A stretch of DNA of 64,000 nucleotides from Kingdonia uniflora. Lineage: Eukaryota > Streptophyta > Magnoliopsida > Ranunculales > Circaeasteraceae. The notes beneath the pieces are model-generated. The model had not been told where the DNA came from. It saw only the letters and a program-made list of their open reading frames with translations, and did not search any database. The translations under genes and the position numbers were made by a program. Positions 33,201 to 45,116 of this stretch are shown here, piece by piece. The stretch spans positions 2,170,001-2,234,000 of the forward strand of contig JACGCM010000669.1 of assembly GCA_014058105.1 (NCBI GenBank). The letters are read 5' to 3'. The first letter of the stretch is position 1. Each line of letters starts with the position of its first letter.

Positions 33201-36076
33201 AATAAAAGGGGAAATAAATGGATCCAAACTTACCAGAAAAGGGCCAAAAGTGCTCTATCTCGACCAACTCATCAAGGCCAAGATTGAGTAGAATAATCTA
33301 ATTTGCCATCTTGATCCAAAAAGTCAAGTATACCCTTCCGGTAAACTAAAACACCACCACAGAGCTTCTCTCTCCCCAAAAAGCTACAACAAATCTGGGT
33401 AATGTTATTTTCTATGTAATTTTTCAACATGTTACAGAGAATAAAATACAGTGTTAGAGTGGGATGATTTTCTGTGGAAAATTTTCATGACGATTTGAAC
33501 ATATCGAAAAGAATTAATCCTGTAAATCATCACCATATGGGTTACATTGCCCAATGCCATTCCATATTTATTCGCGCATGAGATATTAGTCAAAAATAAA
33601 AATTGATGGATACGAGACTCGTACTTATAGAATCTGCAACCTATTAAACTCTTCGAAGATTACAGCCTACTGAAAAATAAAGATACATGAGATTGTGAAG
33701 TATGAGTTTTACGTTCATATACACAGATAAGTGCCGTAAGAATAATCGAAGTCAGGGAGTGATCTCACAGAAAGTAGATTCGTTCTTAGACTGATTATCC
33801 AATAGGGAGACATAACAAGATGAAAAGAAATGTAAATAGAAATTGATAAAGAAAGTTTTTTTTTGCCTCGAGTGCGGCAAGGTATTGTCTTTATCTCCAG
33901 ATAAGTTCTAAAATTCTATTCTTTGTAAAGTTGTACCAAATCCTTAAATGCCAGCGTCTTTGCCTCTGTACCTCAAATTCAAAACGTTACGATCAAACGG
34001 GAGTATTTTATCTTTCACTAAAATGATATTTATGCATAGATGGGTCTTCTCCTAGCAATCTTCTTTTATGTAAATTTACTTGGGTGTCTTTGTTTATGTA
34101 TCTTATCAAATTTGTTTTCTCTTTCATGTTACAGCCCAGAAGCATGTGCAGCCATCTTGTGGAAAACTGCAAAAGCTGCTCCTAAGGTAAGAAGGCATCA
34201 TCACCCTTCAGATCGTCTCTATCAACTGATTTCCAAAAAAGCATATATACTGATTTCATTTCTTGTAGCATCTGATATTCCCTATCTTTGCAGGCTGCTG
34301 AAAAGTTGAAGATAACAGCTAAAGAGCTGTGTAAGCTGCAAATTGCTGATGGAATCATCCCTGTATTATTCTTTTTTACTTCATTGCACACTTTATAGTC
34401 AATTTTATTTAATCTTTTCCTGTCGAAATCACTAGTATTGCAAGGTCAATACAATTCACATATCTCCAAATTCCTTTATATTTTCAAGTAAAGATTCATC
34501 TTGGATCTTAAAGGTCAGAATATAATCTCAATTTTTTCTGCTGCGTATTGGACACTATGCTCTGATCCACAAGTTAAAAGAACATGGGCCAGGTCATATA
34601 TATTTATAGAACCAACTGAAGTTGTATACTAGTTCAGACCAGATTAGGTCTACTCTTGACAGATCAATTTCTAGATAGATGCATTGTCCTACTGTCTTTA
34701 AGCACTGAAAAGAAACTTCTTTTCTTTTAACAGGAACCTCTAGGTGGTGCGCATGCTGATCCATCATGGACTTCTCAACAGATAAAGTTGGCAATCACCG
34801 AGGCAATGGATGTGAGTATAATTTTTAATAAACTATGTACCCATCATATTCTTCTATTTATATTCTGTATCTCAAATCGTATCATTTGCTTGTATAGGAA
34901 CTCCTGAAGATGGACACACCAGAATTACTAAACCATCGGATGCTCAAATTCCGTAAATTGGGTGGGTTTCAAGAAGGAATACCCCAAGACCCAATAAAGA
35001 AAAGGAATATGAAAAAGAAGGATGCACCCATTATTAGGACGGAGGAAGTTAGCAAAACTCCAGATCTTGAATTGGAAGAAGAGGTTGAAAAGCTTAAACA
35101 ACAAATTCTGAAATCCAGGGAATCGTCTTCCAAGACTCCTAAGGGGATAACTCAGATGATAAAAAAACTGAAAAAGGAGATTGATCTAGAAGTTTCTGAA
35201 GCTGTCAAAGCCATGGGCTTAAAGGAGAAGTTTGAGATGCTACGGAAAGAATTTGTAAAAGCAAGGAGCTCGCCTGACGAACTAGTTGATTCTTCCCTGA
35301 AGGAAAAGATTGAGAAGCTTCAAAAGGAGTTGGACCAAGGTCTGTCAGAGGCTCCTAATTTTGCTAGTTTGAATTACAAGCGCGAGATGTTGAAGGAAAT
35401 GTCTAAAGCTAAGAAGGTTTCAGAGCAGAATGATAAAGTTATATTGCTGAAACAGGAAATAAACAAGAGATTTAAACAAGTGATGGAGGAGCGGTCTGAT
35501 TTGAAGGAAAAGATGGAGTCATTTGAGGCTGATATTGCTAGTGCCAGGAGTGCATCTACAGATGGCGATCTGGATCAAGGTTTAAAGGAGAAAATTTTGA
35601 AGGCAAAGAAGGAGATAGAGTTAGAATTGGCAGATGTGCTTAAGTCCTCGAATTTGGATGTTGAGGTCGTGGATTCAAAAATGAAAGACTTTATCAGCGA
35701 GCAGACCTCACTCCCAGAGTTCAAGCTCAAGGCCGAGAAACTTAACCGGGAGATATATGGGGGAATAGAAGGAGCTATTCATACTGCAGATATTGAGAGA
35801 AAGATGGAGTTGCTGAAGTTGGAGATAGCAAAGAAACCTACCCCAGAGTCAAAAAGTAAGATAGAGGCCTTGAATCAGCAGATCAGGAAGAGCATTGCAG
35901 AGGCTCTGAGTTCCTCAGAATTGATTGAAAAGCACAAACAACTCAAAACGGAGATCGTAGAAACCATGAATTCTTCTTCTCGTGGATTGGAAAGTAATGG
36001 TAGTTTGAATCACGACACTCTTAGTGGAGATCAATATGAGCCGAGAGTGGAGTTCAATATTGGCACAACTAAATGA
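24229..36076 (+). CDS. CAC3: Acetyl-CoA carboxylase carboxyltransferase subunit alpha, chloroplastic
   Basis: Alpha-carboxyltransferase of plastid heteromeric ACCase; with plastid-encoded beta-CT it moves the carboxyl group from biotin-BCCP to acetyl-CoA, forming malonyl-CoA for fatty acid synthesis. Ten coding exons: 24229-24573, 24662-24736, 26029-26136, 26269-26429, 26611-26725, 26806-26960, 34135-34186, 34294-34362, 34734-34811, 34898-36076. All introns are GT-AG, phases agree, and the sum is 2337 nt (778 codons plus stop), close to the 769 residues known in Arabidopsis. Residues 1 to about 50 are Ser/Arg-rich, a transit peptide. The ACCA domain covers about 95-400, with [20 protein letters not shown] and the oxyanion/CoA block [13 protein letters not shown] at 291-303. 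The plant-specific C-terminal extension (about 430-778) is highly charged and helical. The start is the first ATG after the leader and fits the family N-terminus. Confidence 0.96.
27170..27860 (-). mobile_element. copia LTR fragment with PBS, minus strand
   Basis: On the plus strand an LTR edge begins TGTAGAATAA at 27531. Directly left, the minus strand reads TGGTATCAAAACCTAGAG (27530-27513), the initiator-tRNA-Met type PBS of copia elements with small changes. About 350 bp of likely internal sequence lies further left, without recognisable domains. The outer LTR end is not resolved. Confidence 0.5.
28490..28690. repeat. Imperfect tandem duplication with ACTACAA microsatellite
   Basis: The block CTTTCTGATAAACAA...GATATCGACTACAAAC...GGTCAAAAGAAGCAAATTAAA occurs twice. 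The second copy is expanded by about eight ACTACAA/GCTACAA units (28608-28663). Confidence 0.8.
29370..29900 (-). pseudogene. LINE zf-RVT and RNase H segment
   Basis: [22 protein letters not shown] (about 29880-29815) resembles the zf-RVT Cys/His end, and [18 protein letters not shown] (about 29505-29455) resembles the start of plant LINE RNase H, with TNGS in place of TDGS. Later RNase H parts are degraded. Confidence 0.65.
29918..30093. repeat. Perfect 88-bp tandem duplication
   Basis: 29918-30005 and 30006-30093 read as identical, starting CCAACAACAAAAACTGTGC and ending CTTCAACAGTA. It lies within the LINE between the zf-RVT and thumb regions. Confidence 0.95.
30488..31830 (-). pseudogene. 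LINE reverse transcriptase
   Basis: Blocks in order are [20 protein letters not shown] with FFHKAIKGR (about 31760), [15 protein letters not shown] (about 31330), [13 protein letters not shown] (about 31270) and the region around the active site (about 31090). The thumb domain is open in 30856-30488, with [39 protein letters not shown] and [20 protein letters not shown]. These match the plant L1 RT family. The active-site area is out of frame and the enzyme is dead. Confidence 0.85.
31850..33267 (-). pseudogene. LINE ORF1-like region with zinc knuckle
   Basis: Starts at [17 protein letters not shown] (about 33143) and contains a knuckle-like block ([19 protein letters not shown], about 32340-32270) typical of zf-CCHC in plant LINE proteins. 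It ends with a charged segment (32037-31837). Frame changes occur throughout. Confidence 0.55.
33371..34134. other. Intron sequence right of the LINE
   Basis: AT-rich, no element recognised. It ends in the pyrimidine-rich acceptor of exon 7. Confidence 0.5.
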
Positions 36077-36300
36077 GCTAGCTCTGGCTAATGTGAGTTG
36101 CAGCTTCTTCTTTTTCGGTATTTAAGTTCATCCAGTTTCAGTTTTGTAGGTTCTGGTCCCATTTTTAAGATGATAGTAATAATAGTCTTGTGTAGTTTAT
36201 ATCTTACAAATTGAATGAGGGAATTACTTCAATATATGTGGGGCTTTTACTATTATGCTTAATTTATCGCAACTTCTCCATTTCTTGCTTAATATGATTT
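36077..36300 (+). other. Probable CAC3 3' UTR
   Basis: T-rich sequence after the stop with AATAAT-like words near 36176-36185. The cleavage site is not certain and the UTR could extend further. Confidence 0.45.
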
Positions 36301-38411
36301 ACTTCTATTTTATCAAACATTATACAGCTGAAACTAGATACGAAGTTGAGTCTCTTTTTTCCCATTAGCAGAAGCTATGGCCAGAGGGTACAGCTCCCTT
36401 GCCCTATTCCTGCCAAAATCAGCCTAGTACTGGAGAGAAAGTGGTAGGCAACTCGTAATTTTCAACTGGGTGTTTTTCTAGCGAATTCTTCTTTCGATAG
36501 TCACTTGTACAGATTTGAAGTGTTTTGAGGAGGGTGAATAGTAAGTTCTTTTATACTGTGTTTGAAACCTGAATGAGATATAGGAAGTTGCTCCACATTT
36601 TCGCTGTTCTTACATTTGTATCATGGAGTTTCTTCTGTTAACTCTTATGTGTCTGGAAATGATTCGTGTGAGGCATAATGTTGAAACCGGCCGCTTTGTG
36701 CATGCAAATACTTTCAACTGGTCCTTTGGCCTCTCTGTTCCATTTTGTTGTTGCCATATCTGCTTTACTATATATGTATCAGAGTTTATATATTAATAAA
36801 GAACGATAATTGTGTTCATGTTGTAGACCAGTCATATCTCCAATTCTTTTCGTCAATGCTTTCACATTTGGTTATTAGGCCAAGCAAGCATACCATCTGG
36901 CCTGGAAATATGGTTGCCTTACCATGGAAAAGGGAGATATACAAATGTGTAGCTTGTAGCTTAAGCATAAATATTATTTGACGAGTTCCCTGTTTTCTGT
37001 AAAAATACGTTTACTTCAGAAGATGAGTAAACCAGCGTTGTCGTGGATGAGCTTTTTGACATCTAAAGGAAGCATGAATTTGGCTGACTATGTCTATGGT
37101 TTTGAAGAATCTTGGTAAAGTTTGTTTTTCCCTCTTAATGTATTTATAACTTACAAAACTTGTTGTAGAAGAAATACAAACTCTATGATACACCTGCCTA
37201 TCATACCAAAGAGACAAATTGTCTATTACTCCTCGATTCGAATACTAGTGGTTTCTGATCTACAGATGTAATTGAATATCAACTCCATTTTGAATTTTTT
37301 CAGTAGCAGCTTTGTTTGGTCGCATCGCAATTCGTTCTCTTGCGACTTATCCCATGTTGCACGCAACTTCTATATCAAATCCTCTCTTTCTACATCCGAA
37401 TATCTCGTTCTCTAATGAAATAATATAACTTCCAAAGAAAAAACCTCAAAAAGCCTAATATTCCAACAAGAACATACCAAAAATGATCATTTTAACAACT
37501 TTATAAACTTAGCATGGCCCTTAACGTGACAAGGAGTATATAAGACATGAATGATCTCTCTTAGGGCCAGAGATCCTACACACTACAAGGTAGTTAATCG
37601 CGTTTGAGCAATAAATTTATAATTTTACCACGAAATAAACATGTTTGCTTAAGATATATAAAAAAAATCGGACCAGGTTGTCTAAAATAAGATGAAAACC
37701 TACATCGGATGACTTGGACATGAAAACCTGTAGGGAAAGCCTCCGGTCAAACACATTTTAACTGTTCACAATTTCTTCCTTGCTATGAACAAAAACTGAG
37801 TAGGATCTGAAACCACTAGACGGAACGAACTTAACCCGTTGCCAACACTTAATTCGTACGTGTTATATATTCTAAGTCTTGCCAGGGTTGCATTTTAAAT
37901 TTTCTTATGGTTTTTGTGTGTGTAAATGACACCAAAATAATTGGTATTTAAACCTAGAATAATAGACAAGTGGACAAGTGTAGATATGTCATATATTATT
38001 TAAGGATCAATTTCTCTAAGAGCTCATCCATCCATCTCCTCTCCTTCATCTTTACTGGAGAAATTGGTAGGTCTTTGCATAGTTATATTTGCTCTATGAG
38101 TCTCTTCTTTTATTTATCTCTTAATTTCCGCCTTAAGAATTGTAAGAATTATGAAGATATTTAAAGTTCAACTTTCCTTCTGAAGACGATAATTTCTTCT
38201 CTTTTTTACTAGGCATTACTACTAAATTTGCATATTAATAAGGTCTTAACGTTATTCACCTTTTGTAGCCATACTGCATGAGCCTTGGGGTCTTTGCCCA
38301 TACATCCCGTATTACGTAATCCATTATATTACAGAAGCCAACCAGTATAATAGTAAACTCGATATTGATGTTATATTTTTTTTGTAATTGCTAGTGTTCC
38401 ACGAGATATAG
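36301..38411. other. Intergenic, nothing recognised
   Basis: Short open frames on both strands lack known motifs or splice partners. Base composition is ordinary AT-rich spacer. Confidence 0.45.
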
Positions 38412-38688
38412 ATGGAAGGGGAGATTTGAAATTGGGATGAACTTATTCCAGACGCACTTGGACTTATTTTCCGTGATACCTAGTGTTTGCAAGTCTTGGG
38501 GAAAGGTCGCAGCGGAACATGGTTTGAAAGACATTGATATTATGGAATGGAGCAAATGTCGTAAGGCTGACCATATTGATCAAATGTTTCATATGTTGAT
38601 CACCCAAAGTTTTAACTCACTGCGGAAACTCTGCGTCTCAGACATCTCGAACGACTCAATATTTTCCTTCATTGCAGACCAGCTGTAG
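38412..38688 (+). pseudogene. FBW2-like F-box protein pseudogene, 5' fragment
   Basis: Starts ATGGAAGGGGAGATT then TGA, and continues with NWDELIPDALGLIF, the F-box start of the FBW2/SKIP1-type plant family. After a frame change (about 38454) it reads IPSVCKSWGKVAAEHGLKDI, DHIDQMFHMLI and [20 protein letters not shown]. Several residues of the F-box are deleted at the frame change, and the reading ends where the 108-bp repeat begins. The stop, deletion and truncation make it a pseudogene. Confidence 0.75.
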
Positions 38689-38894
38689 TAGCCTACTCGA
38701 TCAAGTCGATCTCCATTAGCTACACAAGCCACGACCCAGTACACGCCAGTATAAATGATCGACCATACGGTCGACACCGACCTCCACCAGTTGTAGTAGC
38801 CTACTCGATCAAGTCGATCTCCATTAGCTACACAAGCCACGACCCAGTACACGCTAGTATAAATGATCGACCATACGGTCGACATCGACCTCCA
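38679..38894. repeat. 108-bp tandem duplication
   Basis: Two near-identical units start at 38679 and 38787 (CCAGYTGTAGTAGCC). A third start, CCAGGCTGTCGC at 38895, diverges. Units contain GTAGCCTACTCGATCAAGTC and GATCGACCATACGGTCGAC, the latter with a short palindrome. Confidence 0.9.
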
Positions 38895-39113
38895 CCAGGC
38901 TGTCGCAACCAGAGTCAGTCAGGACATCGACCTCCTCCAAGACGAGCTGAGCCTGCCACCTAAAGCAGTGCCAGCAAGAGACAGCTGCAAAGTAAGATAG
39001 ACAAGTAATACATAGTTGTATCAAGGATATAATGGTAATTAGACCCCTAACCTAGAGGTCCTCTTCCTAGAACCTAGGAAGGACAAAGGGCAGGGGATCC
39101 TCTAGTAATGCAT

Positions 39114-39612
39114 AGTTGTATACATTGATGACTTGCTATGCAAGAGTTTGCAAAAGGAATCGTACATAGAAGATCTAACTCAAGTCTTCCAGACACTTCG
39201 ATCATGCAACATGAGATTAAACCTAGACAAGTGCCAGTTTGGTGTATCCTCTGGTAATTAAGTTTTTGGAACATCTAATTAGCCAACGAGGAAAATAAAT
39301 CGACCCTCAACAAATTTCAGTCCTCATCGACATGCCCTCCTGACGCAATAAGAAAGATGTGCAAAAGATAGCAGGAAAGATTGCCGCGATAAGTCGTTTC
39401 AACTCAAAATCTTCAAATCGATGTAAACGGCTTTTTCCCCACCTCAAGGTCGAATCATAAACTGTAAGAAGAAAAACCTGATGTAGATTACCAGAATGTA
39501 AACTCGCATTCTAAGATTTAAAAACATACCTAGGTCGACCCTCAATCATGAGTACACCGGTTGAGGGCGAAACACTATCGCTCTACTTGGCAGCTACCGA
39601 AGACTCGGTAAC
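39114..39612 (+). pseudogene. gypsy RT/RNase H fragment, Tat-like, plus strand
   Basis: Reads VYIDDLLCKSLQKESYIEDL, NMRLNLDKCQFGVSSG, VQKIAGKIAAISRF and LGRPSIMSTPVEGETLSLYL, with frame changes. It shares the unusual CKS after the active site and the MSTPxEGE block with the minus-strand element at 12.5 kb, suggesting the same family. Here the YxDD motif is intact. Flanking pol domains are absent. Confidence 0.8.
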
Positions 39613-40424
39613 TCTGTCCTAACTAGTCATTGCTTTCATGGTGAATCTCTCACTCTCTATCTCTTTCTTCAAGTTCAAGTGAATCTTTGTGTAATTTGTT
39701 TTGTGATTGTAATAGTTGTTTGTTCTCTCCTTTTTGTATTGCGATTAGTATAGAGATTACTACTTTTTTAAACTTGAGTACTGAATCTACTACTGTCTGT
39801 TCGTTCTTTGTATGCTCTCTTGCATCAGTTCCAATTTTTGGTTTCTAACACCATTTGTTTCAACGGAGTTTGAAACTTTGTGGGAGTATAATATCGTTGT
39901 TAAGTTAGGCTGATTGTGATCTCAGAACTAACTGGGATCTTAAGACTGATTCTTTTGAAGAATTTACAAATCCTACATTACACCTCTTGATTCTAAAAGA
40001 TATGTATACTTCATTAATAATAGCCTGACTTATTCGATAATACTCCCTCGAGCTCTGCCCATTTCAATCCACCCTTTAGTTGGACTCGAATGCATCAAAA
40101 GAGCATTAAGTAAATGTTTGCAAAAGAATGCTTCATTCTCGCATATGCATAAGTTTCTTCTTGAACCCATTGCTGGTGCATACCATTCATGATGTGATAC
40201 ATATATAAATAAAATCCCATATCCTTGGGAAGAAAAGCCCAACTACAGGTTATACTTCACATGCTCATGTATATATAGAAGTTAGTTTGTATCCTTAAGT
40301 ATTTGACCTTTTATCAAGCATTCTAAGCCTAACAATCATTTCTCTCTTTCAAGAAGAATATTATTCGTTAACTTGAGAAGTGGATAGAGAAGAACATGGG
40401 ATTGCAAGATCCTATTTTGTTTCT
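39613..40424. other. Non-genic, nothing recognised
   Basis: T-rich spacer with no motif or frame that could be assigned. Confidence 0.4.
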
Positions 40425-40825
40425 GCCTTTACCTTTAGTTAAGAAAGTTTCTTCAAAACTTTTGTCTACTTTCGAATGAACTCTATTAAGGTTGTTTTTG
40501 CCAATACAAATCAAATATGAGGCACACTTTATTTTTATATTTTTTTTTTACTTTTTCTAGCCTTTACCTTTAGTTAAGAAAGTTGTTTTGAAACCTTTGT
40601 CTACTTTCGAATGAACTCTATTAAGGTTGTTTTTGCCAATACAAATCAAATATGAGGCACATTTTATTATTTTTATTTTTTTTACTTTTTCTAGCCTTTA
40701 CCTTTAGTTAAGAAAGTTGTTTCGAAGCCTTTGTCTACTTTCGAATGAACTCTATTAAGGTTGTTTTTGCCAATACAAATCAAATATGAGGCACATTTTT
40801 TTTTTACTTTTTCTATTTGGCGTTA
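40425..40825. repeat. 135-bp unit repeated three times
   Basis: GCCTTTACCTTTAGTTAAG starts at 40425, 40560 and 40694. Copies differ mainly in the T/A-run length before TACTTTTTCTAG and a few substitutions. Confidence 0.9.
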
Positions 40826-43800
40826 TATTTACTTGCAATGGGTAAGGTTAGGTCCCTAAAAAGAAGCCTTTGTTTTTGTAAGAATTTCATCAAGACTTAT
40901 TTATTATTTATCTTTTTTATTTAAAATTTGTCTTAGTACCTAACCTATTTTACCTTTATATGATATAAATAGTAGCTAACCATACATATATCACTTTCTA
41001 TAAGTAGTACGGGCCTAACGTGGTTTCGCCACCACCCGTATAACCAACTTTGCGCTTAAAGTATATCCTGTAGTTTTTAATACAAATATAAGTTTTTTTT
41101 ATTGCTTTTCAGAAATGGAAATGAGAATTTTACTTAATGTATTACCGTAGCATTTGAAGAATACTGGATGTTTTGTTGTGGGTAATTTCATTAAGTTCGT
41201 AAATGAGGTTTGCAAGACTTCTGGGTTTTCGCTCATACTTTGGTAAAAAATACTCAATTTTCCATTACTCTACCTTTATGAAGTTTCTTAAACCAAAGAA
41301 TGGAACTTCGTATCAAGATCTTAGCCTTTTTTTCTTCTATCTATTATGGGACACTTAGACTAGATGTAAGCTTTAACATCTCCATATAAGTAAATCTGTG
41401 GACTTTCTTAAGCATGGTGTGGGTTAAATCTTTTCAATGGATTTTAAGTTCTTATTTATCATAGCCTTTAGCATTAATATTTTACTTTGAATTGTTATTT
41501 CAGGTTTTATCCACATCTGGTTTTTCTATAGCTTATACAAAATCAAGTGATAAGAAACCGGATTCCTTGAATGGTATGTTTTTCTTCCTATTATTAACTA
41601 TATTCTACTACACCATATGTTTTAATTTCTTAGGAATTGAATTCTATGATTATGAAATTTCCTAAGAAACTTTCATGGAGTGGAGTAAATGTCAAAAACT
41701 CCTTGTCTAAGATCACATCAACGAGTTCCCAACTCTTTATATTTTCCAGCTTTTTTATTTTCATATTCTATTTCCTAACTTCCCAACTTCATATGTTCCA
41801 TAGGAAGTTTTATCTTTCATTGGTTAGTAGTCGTTGTGATGATTTTGATTATTTCGAGGGCCCCGATGGAAGATAGTCATACTTTTCAATTTTTTGCATA
41901 TTGGATCTTTAGTTTTTATTTGTTATCAAAACAATGTTATGAATCTTTAGCTCACATGGTAGAGCGCTTGGGGAATCGAATTAAAGTTCCAAATATCTCA
42001 AGTAATGGCGCTTGGTAGAGAGTTATAGTTTAGACTTTTCATTATCTATTAGGTCTTTAGATTCATTGTTTAACATTCAACATTGGTTATAACGCCTAGA
42101 ATTTAGAATAAGTATTCAGCTTCATTCTTTTAAAAGAGCAAACAATCTCTTTAGCTTATATTGATATATTATACATAGAGCTTTGATATCATACCCCATT
42201 ATAGAATGAATGAAGAAAATTAATGTACTTGATTGACGAAGAAGTGCATACAAACTTTGAAAGAACACTACTACAAAGATACAAAGAGAGGCCACGATGG
42301 GCTCTTAGTGCCTCGAGATTCAAACATGTAAGGACAGTTTTGGTAGTTCAAGTCTTAAGGATAAAACCTAAAAGCAACAAACCCGACAATTTTTTTTTCT
42401 ACTTCTCCCCCGACTACAAACTTCACCCCTTCAAAAACCAAACAAAACAAAAACCTATGTTTTCCTCCTTGAGAAAACACCCTGCGATTTTTTTTTTTTT
42501 TTTCTCTCTCTCTCCCTCTCTCTCTCTCAGTTTCGACCCTTGCAATTTCTCTCGCTCTAAGCTTCGAAAGTTAGAAAAGTTTTGAAGGGTTTCGAAGGAT
42601 TAAGTTGAAGGTAAGGTTTTTTATTTTGGGTTTAAGTTCTCTCAATTTGAAGTCCACAAGTTTTGATCCAAAGGATTAAAACTCAGATTCAAGTAGGCTC
42701 ACATTCAATTGTTTATTTTTGGATTTCTTTCCAACCCCAACCCTCAAAAATCTTTTCTCTCCCTCTCTCTAAGTTGGGGCTCAGCAGGTTTAGCAATTGC
42801 TGCTTGAAGAAGGTTCAGGCATCTCTACCCCTCTCTCTCTATCTTAACTATTATGGGACGATTTCATTCAACTTAAAATTTTAGTAATGAGGGTTTGATC
42901 TTATATGTTTCAATTTCGCCCATGTTTTGGTCGTAGTCGTTAGCATTGCGTATGGGTTTATCCACAATTTTATCACTGAGGTCTGAAGAGAGCGACCACT
43001 GGTGCTCATGCTCGAAAAATTGTTTGAGCTAAAAGCAACTATGTGACCCAAAGGTTTATTGGTTTACTTACGGTCAACCAAACTTTGCAATTTCTTTTAT
43101 TGAATCTATCTTGCGTGGTACGTTAACTATAATCTCTTACTTTATGCTTCCCATCTCTACAACCCAGTTTTGTTTTTATTACTAATGAACCCAATTTTAT
43201 ATTTTGAGCCTAATTTAGCTTTTCTGTGATTTTGTTCTGTGACAAACATTGGGGATTTTTTTAGTTGAGATTCAACATAAAGATATTTGGATGGGTTGGC
43301 ATAATTCATAACAATGGTTGGGAAAGATTCCTATGGAAATACCAGAGGTTGAGGAAAGTAGATAGTTGAAGGAGAAGAAGGCGAATGCTCATAAAGAGAT
43401 GATGATGGGGAAAGTGGCTCATAAGAAAAAGATATTTTTCATAATGCAATTTTGCATTATATGTCCAAGCAAATATAGAAGATATAGTGTAAATATGCTT
43501 ACTAGAGTCTTCAATATGCCAGATTTGGTACTAAAACTATATAGGCAATAATTTGGGAGTGAATAATGTAGCTACGAATAGAAGAATATTTTATTACACT
43601 GAAATTTCTTATATGTGTTACGTCCGAAGTGAGACTTAACAAAGTGGTGAAGTGGCTTAGACCACAAATTTGTTACTCTATCTAGCTTAAAACTGAGGGC
43701 TTTACTTGGAAACCTAGGTATGATTTGAGGCATAATTGGTTTCTTTTACAAGTGGAAATGTTTATTAAATATTATTCTTGATTGGTTTAAGAGGTGCACT

Positions 43801-43839
43801 GTTTCTCATTGTAGGTAGGTATATTATGACATGAAGGGA
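40826..43839. other. Mostly unassigned; CT-rich leader-like sequence at 42489-42625
   Basis: A T15-(CT)n tract at 42489-42530 is followed by a possible donor at 42612 (AAG|GTAAGG), resembling a 5' UTR, but no coding exon could be joined to it. A reading at 41505-41574 (VLSTSGFSIAYTKSSDKKPD) lies between AG and GT sites and may be an old exon. Confidence 0.3.
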
Positions 43840-43915
43840 CATTATGACAGTGACCTTCATCAGTGTGCATAACAATTATAGGGAGGGCAACATTGTTGCA
43901 AATGACCTTGATCAC
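43840..43915 (+). pseudogene. Possible RNase H tail fragment
   Basis: VTFISVHNNYREGNIVANDL resembles the end of the RNase H domain of plant LINEs (H-x-x-REGN-x-x-A-D/N-x-L). It is short and isolated, so the call is tentative. Confidence 0.3.
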
Positions 43916-45116
43916 CGGAGAAAAACTGAAAAACTCAAGCCATTAATGGGGAAGAAGCTCCTAGGACTCGAGAATGATTAGAACGTCTATAATATATATA
44001 CAAAAAAGGTAAGTTATTCAAAGAAAGAAAGGTTATTCTTTCTATTTATTTTTCTCACTATGCTCTCACATACACAATTATAGTTTAGTTTCTTAGGTAT
44101 TAAATTTTTGGGTAATGAAATTTCATAAGAATCTTAATGTTATAGAGCAATATCAATACCTCCTTTTCAACTAAAATCTCATCAATAATGTGATATCTAT
44201 TTTTAGCGTCCCCATCTTTTCCATACTCATTTTTTACATATGCCTTCATAATGCATGATTTTCTTGCTTTAGTTATAACAACATGGGGTGATACTATCAT
44301 TAGATTATATATTTATTTTTATGTAAGGAATATTTATTTACTTTCTAGGACAGCAATGGTGCCAAGATGATGTTGAGCAAATTTTTTCGCAAGTTCAACC
44401 AAAGTTCGAGGTATGAAAGGAACAATATTTTAAGTTTGAGAGGAGTTGTGCTATAGAGTTTAGGACCAAGATAAACTTGCTCAAAATTATCACTTGATAG
44501 TATTTTTATTAGACAATAAGATCCCTGCCGTTGCCGTTGCCGGTATACTTCAGCTTTATTTTAAAAAAGCTTATTATTTAATTTTCTTCAATTTGGACAC
44601 TTGCTCTAACTGATGTTAGTTTGATTTTATTTAATAAGTATCTATGGACCTGCTTGTGACCCAATAATTTGTTTTAGTTTTGGTTTTTTTAGTGAAGATC
44701 AAGAAATTTTCTTTTGCAGTTCATCACTAAGAAAATTGTGATCTTACAATGGTTTCCCTTGCTCATATTACATCTGCAATAATTAGTTCATACATGGTAA
44801 CCGGTTTCACCCAATAGTTTGCAATAAAATCTCACATTTTTGTCTATCATATTCTGCGTTTTGACTTGGAAGGTTTACTTTCTCAACACTTGTCATTTTT
44901 GACATTTTCTGAAAGGTTGGTCCATTTCAATCATCAATAGATGAACGCTCAAAAGTGAGAGTGAAAGTTTGACTTAATCTCCATGTCTCTGTTGTGTCGG
45001 CAATTGTAAGTGCATCCACAAACTTTGGTCTGAATGTTACTGCCCATTTTCAGTTTAGTTATCCAAAACCAAGTGTTGTCCAGGAGTAAACACCTTAAAT
45101 ATTGTCTACAGGTTAA

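Larger units (their letters stand above)
29007..33370 (-). mobile_element. L1-type LINE, antisense inside CAC3 intron 6, broken
   Basis: On the minus strand the order is an ORF1-like region (33270-31850), RT (31830-30488), zf-RVT (about 29900-29650) and RNase H (about 29500-29370). The 3' tail ends in GAAGAAAAAAA near 29009. The endonuclease expected before RT is absent, so an internal deletion is likely. Multiple stops and frameshifts are present. The ends are approximate because no clear target duplication was found. Confidence 0.8.
26961..34134. other. CAC3 intron 6, enlarged by transposons
   Basis: The donor follows VFYVA and the acceptor precedes [11 protein letters not shown], a junction inside the catalytic domain. 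The 7174-bp intron holds a copia LTR piece, tandem duplications and an antisense LINE. The other coding introns are about 0.1-1.3 kb. Confidence 0.9.

Noticed and set aside
41005..41050. Second Helitron-like end (GTAGTACGGGCC...GTGGTTTCGCCACCACC)
   Set aside because: Resembles the 60.4 kb terminus inverted, but the hairpin is imperfect and no CTRR end is in the right place.
41942..42015. tRNA-like stretch with TAGCTCACATGGTAGAGCGC
   Set aside because: The D-arm looks right, but no anticodon stem or proper T-arm pairs and the B box is poor. At most a SINE or tRNA relic.
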